A stretch of 20,822 bases of DNA, taken from a virus. Location of the stretch: the IMG/VR virus record IMGVR_UViG_3300021335_000114, positions 1-20,822 of that record; one strand, 5' to 3'. Position 1 is the stretch's first letter. Each line of letters opens with the position of its first letter. Below are positions 13,083 through 19,520 of the stretch, piece after piece. Position numbers and translations under genes: made by a program. Below the pieces are notes generated by a model. That model did no database searches, was not told where the DNA came from, and saw nothing but the letters and a program-made list of their open reading frames with translations.

Positions 13083-13354
13083 TAACGATTCCTTTTGTTC
13101 ATACTTTGTACACGCTTACTAGCTGGATTAACTCTTTTTGTTTTTTTAGATATACGTGCTAACTTTGATCCTAATCTAGCTTTTGTTTTCTTTAAGGTAA
13201 GTTTTTTCTTTACATCTATGGGTGCAAAACACTGTGCAGGAGATGCTACTACTCTACCACTGCGTCTTCCACTAGAGCATCTATATTTTCTAACAACTTT
13301 TTGTCCTGACCTTGCCCAAACTTGTTTTTCACCAAGTATTTCATGCACTAACAT
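13082..13354 (-). CDS. Highly basic small protein with capsid-targeting-like N-terminus
   Basis: A 90-aa protein beginning MLVHEILGEKQVWARSGQKV. After Ile-Leu-Gly-Glu (6-9), almost everything is Lys/Arg: VRKYRCSSGRRSGRVVASPA, then KKKLTLKKTKARLGSKLARI, ending VQSMNKRNR. Two Cys are present (26 and 42). The charge is strongly positive, so DNA binding inside the head is a natural hypothesis, as for T4 internal proteins, which are cleaved from such leaders and injected with DNA. The start overlaps the stop of the membrane-protein gene (TGATG). Confidence 0.78.
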   Translation of the reverse strand: MLVHEILGEKQVWARSGQKVVRKYRCSSGRRSGRVVASPAQCFAPIDVKKKLTLKKTKARLGSKLARISKKTKRVNPASKRVQSMNKRNR

Positions 13355-13587
13355 CAGCCTAATTTATCCAATATTACCACTACAGTTGATAAAAATCCTA
13401 CAATGATAGTAGCTGCAGCTCCGATAAAAACTTTTATCATTGCTTTATTACCAGCAAGGATGTCGTTATGAACCCGTTCAACTTTATCTTCAATTACTGA
13501 AAGTCTTTTGTCTAATTGTTGATATCGCTCTTGGCATAGCTCAACATGGGCTTCTAAATGTTGCTTTTCAATTTCGGTAGCTGACAT
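13354..13587 (-). CDS. Coiled-coil plus C-terminal membrane segment (XhlA-like)
   Basis: I choose ATG 13587 (77 aa), which has SD GGAGG six bases upstream; the TTG at 13590 is less likely. Residues about 1-48 are a charged amphipathic helix (EKQHLEAHVELCQERYQQLD, KRLSVIEDKVERVHNDI). Residues about 54-75 are one transmembrane helix (VFIGAAATIIVGFLSTVVVI), and the tail is LDKLG. This layout matches XhlA-type phage membrane proteins associated with holins. A late box lies at 13606-13613. It heads a run of five overlapping genes. A lysis role is plausible but unproved. Confidence 0.72.
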   Translation of the reverse strand: MSATEIEKQHLEAHVELCQERYQQLDKRLSVIEDKVERVHNDILAGNKAMIKVFIGAAATIIVGFLSTVVVILDKLG

Positions 13588-13605
13588 CAAAATCCTCCAT
13601 TAAAC

Positions 13606-13613
13606 TATTTATC
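13606..13613 (-). promoter_or_regulatory. Late-promoter-like box for the 13587-12057 operon
   Basis: GATAAATA on the minus strand in the short gap after the gene ending at 13614, 18 nt ahead of ATG 13587. Confidence 0.55.
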
Positions 13614-14009
13614 TTACAAATCAGTAAATCTAAACACTATATTTTTGAGGTCAGGGTCGGTAGTATTAAAAACATTATTAGGTATTTTTACAGTTTCGTC
13701 TAAACCGAGAACAATAGGAACTAAATCGAAATCTTCGTTTAACATAGCTTCATCTAAGCCAACCGATTCTCGTTCAGCTTCAAGTCTAATGATCCAATGT
13801 TTTTGTTTATCTTTATATTTTTTTCCAAAACCAAATTGATTTACACTGCTGTTGTTTATATCTACACGGATAGGAAGGAAGTTTGCTCTTAATGTTGCTG
13901 TTTGGATTATAGTGTTAAAATTGGATTGTTGTGAATAACGCCTAGGCTCTCCGCCTCTCTTCTCGTTGGTCTGCGTTGCGTCAACGAGCGTAACAATTTC
14001 TAGTCTCAT
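13614..14009 (-). CDS. Unknown protein, possibly virion component
   Basis: A 131-aa protein beginning MRLEIVTLVDATQTNEKRGG. It is beta-rich: an N-terminal strand, then QQSNFNTIIQTATLRANFLP, then a Lys-rich loop (GFGKKYKDKQKHWIIRLEAE), and an acidic C-terminal half ending VFRFTDL. No family is recognised. There is no SD before ATG 14009. Instead a TGTAAATA box ends 5 nt upstream, which by T4 late-promoter geometry would start the mRNA at the A of the ATG. It follows a terminator for the gene upstream, so it needs its own promoter. Confidence 0.75.
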   Translation of the reverse strand: MRLEIVTLVDATQTNEKRGGEPRRYSQQSNFNTIIQTATLRANFLPIRVDINNSSVNQFGFGKKYKDKQKHWIIRLEAERESVGLDEAMLNEDFDLVPIVLGLDETVKIPNNVFNTTDPDLKNIVFRFTDL

Positions 14010-14014
14010 GTTGT

Positions 14015-14022
14015 TATTTACA
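14015..14022 (-). promoter_or_regulatory. Late-promoter-like box abutting the start codon
   Basis: TGTAAATA on the minus strand, five nt before ATG 14009, just after the terminator at 14027-14055. It differs from TATAAATA at one position. If used with T4 geometry, the transcript is leaderless. Confidence 0.4.
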
Positions 14023-14026
14023 GGTC

Positions 14027-14055
14027 AAAAAAAAAGCACCATGTAAAAATGGTGC
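14027..14055 (-). terminator. Rho-independent terminator
   Basis: Minus strand: GCACCAT (14055-14049), loop of 6, ATGGTGC (14042-14036), then nine T (14035-14027). It sits 30 nt after the stop of the 126-aa gene and isolates it from the next gene. Flanking T/A runs on both sides mean it could also work weakly in the other direction. Confidence 0.85.
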
Positions 14056-14084
14056 TTTTATTGCTAAATTTTCTAAAAAATTTA

Positions 14085-14465
14085 TTATGTAGCTGGTGTA
14101 AATACTGCTTCAACTGCTACAGTGAATGTTGTATTACCAACAGCGTCGCCTGCAGCTTTTACAGCAGCTTCCCAAGCTGCATCATGGTCACCTGTACCTT
14201 GGCATCTTAGAAAGACTTTGGTTGTAGCACCTGATGCAAATGCACTTCCGTCAGCTGTTCCTAAACCACCAACTGTAAAAGCACTATCGCCTGTGCCACC
14301 TGAACCATGTTGTGTGGTAATGTAAGCAATCATTGCGTCAAGATCTGCGTCAACCATTGCGGCTGCGCCTAATATACTGACAATAAGCTCTTTACCTACG
14401 CCTGATTGGCTTATAACGTGCTTTTTATAATTTGCAGCAATATCCGTTCCTATTAAACTTGGCAT
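14085..14465 (-). CDS. Probable abundant structural protein (small Ala/Gly/Thr-rich)
   Basis: A 126-aa protein beginning MPSLIGTDIAANYKKHVISQ. It is rich in Ala, Gly, Thr and Val, with few Lys or Asn, and its DNA is visibly more GC-rich than its neighbours, a common mark of highly expressed genes in AT-rich phages. It is a self-contained unit: late box (14515-14522), 5' leader hairpin (14488-14505), very strong SD (AAAGGAGA) and terminator (14027-14055). Segments such as SAFTVGGLGTADGSAFASGA and TTFTVAVEAVF look beta-sheet. A head decoration or other abundant virion protein is likely, but no family is recognised. Confidence 0.8.
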   Translation of the reverse strand: MPSLIGTDIAANYKKHVISQSGVGKELIVSILGAAAMVDADLDAMIAYITTQHGSGGTGDSAFTVGGLGTADGSAFASGATTKVFLRCQGTGDHDAAWEAAVKAAGDAVGNTTFTVAVEAVFTPAT

Positions 14466-14487
14466 TTTTTTCTCCTTTAATTCATAT

Positions 14488-14505
14488 GCCTTATGCCTAT
14501 AAGGC
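14488..14505 (-). promoter_or_regulatory. 5' leader hairpin of the 126-aa gene
   Basis: GCCTTAT (14505-14499), loop of 4, ATAAGGC (14494-14488) form a perfect 7-bp stem. From the late box the transcript would start near 14509, so the hairpin is at the 5' end of the mRNA and may protect it from decay. Confidence 0.6.
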
Positions 14506-14514
14506 TTCTACTTT

Positions 14515-14522
14515 TATTTATC
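14515..14522 (-). promoter_or_regulatory. Late-promoter-like box for the 126-aa gene
   Basis: GATAAATA on the minus strand, in the gap between the 291-aa gene (ends 14532) and ATG 14465. It matches seven of eight T4 late-box positions and is followed by the leader hairpin. Confidence 0.6.
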
Positions 14523-14531
14523 ATCTAAATA

Positions 14532-15407
14532 TTAAAACTTTTTCTTACGCTGATTTTTTGCTCTTTTTTGTAATGATTTAAGCATACTAATATAAGTTGG
14601 TCCAGCGGTTATAATATCATCTATCATCTCTGCTACAGGAGCATATGCCCTAACCATGTTACTAGGAATAGCTTTACCTTCTTTCATGTTTTCTAAAAAA
14701 TGCTTTATCAAAATTAAATTATCTGGTTTTGCAATAAGCCTATAATAAAGCAAATCTTGAGGCGTTGTTACTAAATCAGGTTTACTAATTGTTGGTTCAG
14801 TATCAGGTTGCCATTGACTTTCTAAATCAAAATGTGTAATTAATTTATTAAAATCTTCTATAACATCGCTGTTACGCAATTTGGCTCTAGCTGCAAATAA
14901 TAATCTAGTTGCAATTGCTTTTTGTCTAACTTTACTTTGACTGTTTAATTTTCCAATATTGCGTCTTATTTCTTTATATTCTGCATTCTGGATACGTAAT
15001 CCATTTTCAATCCTAATAAACATCTGTTGTACCATAAAAGGTCTATTACCAATTGAAACTTTAGAAAAGTAATTTATAATATCTGATAAAGGTAGTGCAG
15101 TTGATGCTTGGACGTTTCCGGCTGATTCTGGATCTTTTAATTTTCCAAGAGCATGTTCATCGCCGTTTATAAAGTATAATAGATTGTACGCATCAGTGCC
15201 ACTAATCTTGAAATGTTTGAAATTGTCACTCTTTGTCCGTTTACAATAATTTTGTACAAAATGAGTACTATAGGGCATCTCCCGCATCATTTCTACAATT
15301 AGCATTATAAGATAGAATTTTTCGCAACAGTCATTATATGTTAGGACTTTTTGATCCTGTTTATCTCTTGTTAATCGAGATTCTTTTAGCTCTTGTAAAA
15401 ATTCCAT
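14532..15407 (-). CDS. Unknown helical protein with LQE-type N-terminus
   Basis: I choose ATG 15407 (291 aa), with SD AAAGG, over the TTG at 15419. The protein begins MEFLQELKESRLTRDKQDQK. Most of it is predicted helix: KFYLIMLIVEMMREMPYSTH, then IEDFNKLITHFDLESQWQ, and a strongly basic C-terminus (LKSLQKRAKNQRKKKF). No known domain is visible. Leu-Gln-Glu at 4-6 would fit a T4 prohead-protease site. It lies 1 nt after the ligase-like gene stop and is probably in the same operon as that gene and the nucleotidyltransferase. Confidence 0.75.
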   Translation of the reverse strand: MEFLQELKESRLTRDKQDQKVLTYNDCCEKFYLIMLIVEMMREMPYSTHFVQNYCKRTKSDNFKHFKISGTDAYNLLYFINGDEHALGKLKDPESAGNVQASTALPLSDIINYFSKVSIGNRPFMVQQMFIRIENGLRIQNAEYKEIRRNIGKLNSQSKVRQKAIATRLLFAARAKLRNSDVIEDFNKLITHFDLESQWQPDTEPTISKPDLVTTPQDLLYYRLIAKPDNLILIKHFLENMKEGKAIPSNMVRAYAPVAEMIDDIITAGPTYISMLKSLQKRAKNQRKKKF

Positions 15408-15408
15408 A

Positions 15409-16557
15409 TCACCTTTCAATCGCCCTATTGGCTGCAGTAAATCCAGCTCTATCTACAAGCTTAATAGCGCCTTCAGGATGAGCAAGAACAAAACCTTCTC
15501 CGCCTGCTTTGTCGTTTACGAAAGCTTTAACCGGAGCGTCTTGAGATTCTAATTGATTTATAATATCATTTTTTACCTTTTGAATTCCTGAAACAATTTG
15601 CCATAGTCCAGCAAATGCACTTTTATATTTTCCAATATACTCTGCAATTTTTGTTTGTTTGACCTTGCTTACTTTACTCGTAGATAACCAGTCGAGAAAA
15701 TCATTTCCTAAGCTTTCTAATCCTGTATCAACTTTAGAATTAAGATAGGTATATAAAATTTTAGAAAAATCACTTAATTTTAATGCTGCTAATGTTTGTG
15801 AGTTTAACAAGATATCTATTTCTTTAGCATGTTGACTTACCAATTGGTGTAGATTTTTTATCTCTTCGTCATTTACACTAGGCGCTTTCGAAACTGTCAC
15901 GGGCGGTACAACAAGTACCTCATCTCCTTGAAAATAATTTTCTGGATCAATATCTAAAGGTCTATCATTTCCGTCTAAGTCTAATTCATTATGAATTACA
16001 ACTCCACTTTTACTTTTTGCGATTTTCATTCCTAATGGACTTTTCGCATCAACTATATAAGTAACTACATTTGGTTTGAAAGTAAACGAGTGTTTGGATA
16101 ATAGCGGAGTGTTGTAATACAACAAATCTCCTTTAAAATATCCTCTGTGGTCTTTAGGTGTTGCTTTTTCATATTCGTCAAATATGTCTCGCATATTTCC
16201 TGCAAACTGCCTAAATTTGTCATCTGGTTCTTGGCCTTTACTATATTTCCTGTTCAGCAACATTTTTTCTAAATCTTTTGCGCTTGTGCTTTTTCCGTCA
16301 TACCCTTTTGCAGTGAATCCGCTTTTATCTGTTAAAACAAATTCGCCTTGTTCATTCCTTCCAAAAATAATAGCAGGAGATCCATCCCATTTAATAGTGA
16401 CGTCAGTGTGTCCACCTTGTTCGAGATTTTTTAAAGCTTCAATTGCCCGTGTAGCACCTTTACTTCCTTCCCAAAAGACTATGTCTTCAGCATGTTGGAT
16501 TCGTGCATCTTCCATTAATGGTATTGATTTGGACTGATAAAATTCAAAAAATCTCAT
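15409..16557 (-). CDS. RNA/DNA-ligase-like nucleotidyltransferase
   Basis: A 382-aa protein beginning MRFFEFYQSKSIPLMEDARI. Ligase-superfamily motifs: motif I IKWDGSPA (Lys56-x-Asp-Gly59), the residue that would be AMP-modified; a motif III-like GYFKGDLLYY (139-148); a motif IIIa-like FKPNVVTYIVD (160-170); a C-terminal GEGFVLAHPEGAIKLV (353-368) that reads as motif IV (Glu-Gly-x-Val) and motif V (Ile-Lys-Leu-Val). A helical insert of about 130 residues (220-345) separates them, which is unusual. The partner gene is the Pol-beta-type nucleotidyltransferase immediately upstream (4-nt overlap). A nucleic-acid end-joining or repair role is inferred; the substrate is unknown. Confidence 0.65.
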   Translation of the reverse strand: MRFFEFYQSKSIPLMEDARIQHAEDIVFWEGSKGATRAIEALKNLEQGGHTDVTIKWDGSPAIIFGRNEQGEFVLTDKSGFTAKGYDGKSTSAKDLEKMLLNRKYSKGQEPDDKFRQFAGNMRDIFDEYEKATPKDHRGYFKGDLLYYNTPLLSKHSFTFKPNVVTYIVDAKSPLGMKIAKSKSGVVIHNELDLDGNDRPLDIDPENYFQGDEVLVVPPVTVSKAPSVNDEEIKNLHQLVSQHAKEIDILLNSQTLAALKLSDFSKILYTYLNSKVDTGLESLGNDFLDWLSTSKVSKVKQTKIAEYIGKYKSAFAGLWQIVSGIQKVKNDIINQLESQDAPVKAFVNDKAGGEGFVLAHPEGAIKLVDRAGFTAANRAIER

Positions 16558-17288
16558 ATTCCAGCTAGCTCCTTCATCCTAAGGATCTCCGTGCTTTCAG
16601 GCAGTGTGAGTCTGTCTCTTTCAAATGCAGTTCTAGCATCTGCAGTAAGTTGTTCTAGATCGCTTCTTCCTCTAATAGCATCATATATACTGGTAACAGT
16701 TTCTAGACTTTTCGCATCGGTATTTTTACCAAGTAACATTTTTGCTATCTCGTCAGGTTGATCTGAAATAACATCGTCAGTTGCCCTATCAAGTAGTCCT
16801 CGCAGATAACTCCATTTCATGCCTTGTGCTTTAGCAATACTAGCTAAAAGTATATGTCTATGTTTACCTTTGTATTGACTGCCACCAGGTTCACCACGCA
16901 TACTCCATTTTAACCATTCAGGATTTCCAAACATTAAATCCGTTTGTACAAATCCTAGTGACTCATCGCCGTTTATTGGTGTTTTAAAGTGTACATTAAT
17001 GCCAGACTTGGCAATCCATTCTTTTGGATTTTTTCCATTTTGTTTACACCAAGACGATAATCTTTGCACCATTTCATCTTTTGATACATCATCTATGTTG
17101 ACAGCAACATCTAGGTCACCTGAAGTATCTGCTACGCCAGTGGTACCCAGCTTGAAATCATTATGCGGTAAACCTGTTATTTTTTCAAGCCAAGTAAGAG
17201 TATTTTCAACGTCTTCTCTGTTAATTCTTTTTGTTGCTAATGACTTGTCAGGATTTTTAAAAACATTACCGCCTTCTTTAAGGAGCAT
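16554..17288 (-). CDS. Pol-beta-superfamily nucleotidyltransferase
   Basis: A 244-aa protein beginning MLLKEGGNVFKNPDKSLATK. It carries the diagnostic motif KLGTTGVADTSGDLDVAV, with Gly-x-x-Gly and Asp58-x-Asp60, and the third acidic residue in GFVQTDLMF (Asp117), so the metal site is intact. The C-terminal half is helical with a basic patch (PGGSQYKGKHRHILLASIAK). Such enzymes add nucleotides to RNA, tRNA, antibiotics or proteins. The pairing with a ligase-like gene suggests nucleic-acid repair, possibly of tRNA, but the substrate is not shown. SD AAAGGAATAAG; the start overlaps the upstream gene by 11 nt. Confidence 0.75.
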   Translation of the reverse strand: MLLKEGGNVFKNPDKSLATKRINREDVENTLTWLEKITGLPHNDFKLGTTGVADTSGDLDVAVNIDDVSKDEMVQRLSSWCKQNGKNPKEWIAKSGINVHFKTPINGDESLGFVQTDLMFGNPEWLKWSMRGEPGGSQYKGKHRHILLASIAKAQGMKWSYLRGLLDRATDDVISDQPDEIAKMLLGKNTDAKSLETVTSIYDAIRGRSDLEQLTADARTAFERDRLTLPESTEILRMKELAGI

Positions 17289-17544
17289 TCTTATTCCTTT
17301 TGCTTTCTATAATTCTTTTAATGCCACGCTTAAATTTATTTGGATCTCCTGTCCGAACAGAATTAAGAAATCTTTTCTCTAATTCAGCGGCATCATTTTC
17401 ATTATAATTTTCGTAGATTAAATTTATAAGATTGATACTGCTATTAATTATATTATTTGCTGTACTTTCAATACGTAAATCATTATCTTTATTAATTGCA
17501 AGATTACTCAGTTCTTGCAATATACTTCTAGTTTGTTTTCTCAT
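17278..17544 (-). CDS. Unknown small helical protein
   Basis: An 88-aa protein beginning MRKQTRSILQELSNLAINKD. Two or three helices are likely (ESTANNIINSSINLINLIYE, DAAELEKRFLNSVRTG), with a basic end (FKRGIKRIIESKRNKNAP). No family is named. SD AGAGGA and a late-like AATAAATA (17562-17569) precede ATG 17544. It heads the operon containing the nucleotidyltransferase, the ligase-like gene and the 291-aa gene. The basic C-terminus could bind nucleic acid. Confidence 0.72.
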   Translation of the reverse strand: MRKQTRSILQELSNLAINKDNDLRIESTANNIINSSINLINLIYENYNENDAAELEKRFLNSVRTGDPNKFKRGIKRIIESKRNKNAP

Positions 17545-17561
17545 AGCGTATCCTCTTAATG

Positions 17562-17569
17562 TATTTATT
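17562..17569 (-). promoter_or_regulatory. Late-promoter-like box for the nucleotidyltransferase operon
   Basis: AATAAATA on the minus strand, 17 nt ahead of ATG 17544, in the short gap after prs. Confidence 0.45.
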
Positions 17570-17577
17570 TTAAAATG

Positions 17578-18507
17578 TTACACAAAAAGACTACTAATAG
17601 ATTCCTCATTCGTTACACGTCGGATAGCTTCTCCAAACAAATTCGCTACACTAACTTGCCTTACCCTACACCCATCTTCACAATGATCTGCAATCGTATC
17701 AGTGATAACTAGTTCAGTCAAAACGCTTTCTCTTACCCTAATACAGGCACTACGACTTAATACACCATGTGTAATGTAGGCTTTTACATCAATTGCACCT
17801 GCATCCATAATGGCCTTTGCAGCATTGCATAATGTACCTCCACTGTCTACGATATCATCTACTAGGATAGCATGCTGGCCTTCCACATCGCCAATTAAAT
17901 GCATTACTTCACTCTTACCAGCTGCAGGTCTACGTTTATCAACAATAGCAATGTTACCATGGAAAGCGTCTGCAAACTTACGAGCACGGACAGCACCACC
18001 TGCGTCTGGACTTACAAACACATACTCACTATTGTCTTTTTGATGTTCTTTAATATCTCTTGCAAAGATAATCCTACTGGTAAGATCGTCAACAGGAATA
18101 TCAAAGAACCCTTGTATCTGTCCTGCATGTAAATCCATAGTCAATACACGGTCAGCACCTGCTGTGGTAAGTAGGTCAGCAACTAGTTTTGCTGTAATTG
18201 GTGTGCGGCTGGCACTCTTGCGGTCTTGTCTAGCATATCCGAAATATGGAATGACTGCTGTAATACGTTGTGCAGAACTACGTTTAGCTGCATCAATCAT
18301 AACCATTAGTTCCATTAGGTTATCGTTGACCGGAGTGCTGGTAGATTGGATTATAAAAACATCTTCTCCTCGGATATTTTCTAAGAATTCTACAGAAGTT
18401 TCTCCGTCTGAAAACCTGTCAATCTTAGCCGGTACAAGAGTACTAAAACTATGCTCTGCAATTGCGTTTGCAAGAGGCTGATTTGAATTTCCTGCGATTA
18501 GTTTCAT
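17578..18507 (-). CDS. prs: Ribose-phosphate pyrophosphokinase (PRPP synthetase)
   Basis: A 309-aa protein, close to bacterial Prs (about 315). Motifs: the ATP/Mg site PYFGYARQDRK (87-97), DLHAGQIQGFFDIPVD (125-140), the catalytic flexible-loop region VDKRRP (189-194), and the PRPP loop VDDIVDSGGTL (216-226). All are intact. It makes PRPP from ribose 5-phosphate and ATP, feeding purine, pyrimidine and NAD synthesis. It fits the reductase genes as part of phage takeover of nucleotide supply. It is expressed from a strong sigma70-like promoter at 18535-18563, so probably early. ATG 18507 lacks a strong SD (only AAAGAATA upstream). Confidence 0.95.
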   Translation of the reverse strand: MKLIAGNSNQPLANAIAEHSFSTLVPAKIDRFSDGETSVEFLENIRGEDVFIIQSTSTPVNDNLMELMVMIDAAKRSSAQRITAVIPYFGYARQDRKSASRTPITAKLVADLLTTAGADRVLTMDLHAGQIQGFFDIPVDDLTSRIIFARDIKEHQKDNSEYVFVSPDAGGAVRARKFADAFHGNIAIVDKRRPAAGKSEVMHLIGDVEGQHAILVDDIVDSGGTLCNAAKAIMDAGAIDVKAYITHGVLSRSACIRVRESVLTELVITDTIADHCEDGCRVRQVSVANLFGEAIRRVTNEESISSLFV

Positions 18508-18534
18508 TATTCTTTAGATTAAGGTTAAATTATT

Positions 18535-18563
18535 ATAATACTGTAAAAAGTTATTTACGTCAA
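18535..18563 (-). promoter_or_regulatory. Sigma70-like promoter for prs
   Basis: TTGACG (18563-18558), 17-nt spacer, TATTAT (18540-18535) on the minus strand. It overlaps the end of the upstream gene (stop at 18560), with a predicted start about 20 nt before ATG 18507. Confidence 0.7.
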
Positions 18564-18934
18564 CCTAATAATATATCAAGGATGTTTTGATTAGATATAT
18601 CTACTAACTTTGCACCGCAAGCTTCGGCTTCTTTTGCAAGCAATTTATGTTCATTGTTGTTACAGATACTTACAAAATAATCACAGGCCTTAAACCATCC
18701 TGCAAGTTCTTTATCAGTATGGTAACTTACAAAAATTGTATCAGGTAGGTCGTTGAGGGTAGAATGGGCAAGCACAACTTTTGTCGCTCTTGCAGGTAGG
18801 TCAAGTTCGCAAAATGCAGCAAGCTGTTCTTCTGCACACCCTAAACTAACTGTTATTACTATTGGTCTACCGCAGTATAATGTAGCAGGATTTTCTCTGT
18901 TCCATATCGTACGGTCAATATCATTATCTTCCAT
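18560..18934 (-). CDS. Unknown small protein, Rossmann-like layout
   Basis: I choose ATG 18934 (124 aa). The longer frame would run back through the divergent promoter region and begins with an odd Cys-rich stretch. The protein begins MEDNDIDRTIWNRENPATLY. Alternating strands and helices (VITVSLGCAEEQLAAF, TKVVLAHSTL, ACDYFVSICNNNEHKLLAKE, GAKLVDISNQNIL) suggest a Rossmann-type or glycosyltransferase-B-like half-domain. No motif is decisive. There is no SD. CATAAATA ends 7 nt before the ATG, so the late transcript would have almost no leader. It is divergent from the plus-strand genes at 19044. Confidence 0.68.
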   Translation of the reverse strand: MEDNDIDRTIWNRENPATLYCGRPIVITVSLGCAEEQLAAFCELDLPARATKVVLAHSTLNDLPDTIFVSYHTDKELAGWFKACDYFVSICNNNEHKLLAKEAEACGAKLVDISNQNILDILLG

Positions 18935-18941
18935 AACAAAA

Positions 18942-18949
18942 TATTTATG
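18942..18949 (-). promoter_or_regulatory. Late-promoter-like box, near-leaderless gene
   Basis: CATAAATA on the minus strand, 7 nt before ATG 18934. It matches seven of eight T4 late positions. Confidence 0.5.
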
Positions 18950-18978
18950 TTGATTTTTTATTATAGATAATTTATAAT
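18950..18978 (+). promoter_or_regulatory. Sigma70-like promoter for the three plus-strand genes
   Basis: TTGATT (18950-18955), 17 nt, TATAAT (18973-18978). The -10 is perfect and the -35 matches 4 of 6. A late-type GATAAATA follows directly at 18979-18986, so the unit may be served by both promoter classes. The region is divergent with the minus-strand gene at 18934. Confidence 0.7.
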
Positions 18979-18990
18979 GATAAATAGTTT

Positions 18991-19004
18991 TGTGCAGTTG
19001 CACA
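18991..19004 (+). promoter_or_regulatory. Palindrome downstream of promoter, candidate operator
   Basis: TGTGCA-GT-TGCACA is a perfect 6-bp inverted repeat with a 2-nt centre, lying just after the predicted transcription start. A repressor site here would block the plus-strand unit. The repressor is not identified. Confidence 0.45.
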
Positions 19005-19043
19005 GTTACACACAAACATTTACACACATAGAAGGAGACACAA

Positions 19044-19217
19044 ATGAACATTGTAACATCAATTTTTGATTGGTTGAATGGCAGCGCCAGTGAGCGAGAT
19101 CGCGAACTAAAAACTTTCGTAAAATCCGAATATAAACATGATTGGGAATACGCTTTTAATACCCTAAAAGAAAGCCGACAGCTACCTCATTTAGAGGATA
19201 GATGGAATGTTAGATAA
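19044..19217 (+). CDS. Unknown 57-aa protein
   Basis: ATG 19044 with an excellent SD (GAAGGAGA), TAA at 19217. The protein begins MNIVTSIFDWLNGSASERDR and ends HLEDRWNVR. It is a charged, mostly helical small protein. The layout (short hydrophobic lead, then Glu-Arg-Asp, then an acidic/basic helix) loosely recalls DUF3563-type small proteins, but that is weak. It is the first of three overlapping plus-strand genes behind the promoter at 18950. The next gene starts 11 nt before this one ends. Confidence 0.72.
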   Translation: MNIVTSIFDWLNGSASERDRELKTFVKSEYKHDWEYAFNTLKESRQLPHLEDRWNVR

Positions 19218-19311
19218 GCTACGAGCTTTAGGAAAACGTTTGCTTGCAGCTATCGAAAAAAGCCAAATGCTTCGGGCTCGTCGTGAGATGGAGCAAGGCG
19301 GATGGAGCTAG
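19207..19311 (+). CDS. Unknown 34-aa basic peptide
   Basis: ATG 19207 (overlapping the previous gene by 11 nt) to TAG 19311. It begins MLDKLRALGKRLLAAIEKSQ and continues MLRARREMEQGGWS. It is one amphipathic, Arg/Lys-rich helix. The core resembles the N-terminus of DUF1127-type small proteins common in Alphaproteobacteria, without the rest of that domain. SD GAGGATAGATGGA is imperfect, so coupling is likely. Confidence is moderate because of its size, but it is in register with a clear three-gene overlap chain. Confidence 0.55.
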   Translation: MLDKLRALGKRLLAAIEKSQMLRARREMEQGGWS

Positions 19312-19520
19312 ATCAATTTGCTTTTAAAGAAATTGGTCATAACATACTTGGCCCCAATCGAAACAGTTGGGGCTATGTATATACAATTGCAATATATGCA
19401 AGAGATGATATCATTATTAAAACTATTACACCGAGCAAAACAAAAATAATTAAAAGATTTAGTTGTTGGAATGACGCTGCAGATTATGTAGAACTGATAA
19501 ATGCAGATAGACGTTATTAA
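19302..19520 (+). CDS. Unknown 72-aa protein
   Basis: ATG 19302 overlaps the end of the 34-aa gene (10 nt), with SD-like AAGGCGG. The protein begins MELDQFAFKEIGHNILGPNR and ends YVELINADRRY. It has two or three strands (GYVYTIAIYA, DIIIKTI) then a helix (NDAADYVELI), a small alpha/beta fold. No family is recognised. Its stop overlaps the stop of the convergent minus-strand gene (19517) by 4 nt. Confidence 0.7.
   Translation: MELDQFAFKEIGHNILGPNRNSWGYVYTIAIYARDDIIIKTITPSKTKIIKRFSCWNDAADYVELINADRRY

Noticed and set aside
18935-19051. N-terminal extension of the minus-strand gene at 18934
   Set aside because: It would begin MFICVSFYVC and run across the divergent promoter and operator region. 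The late box and the switch in composition support ATG 18934.
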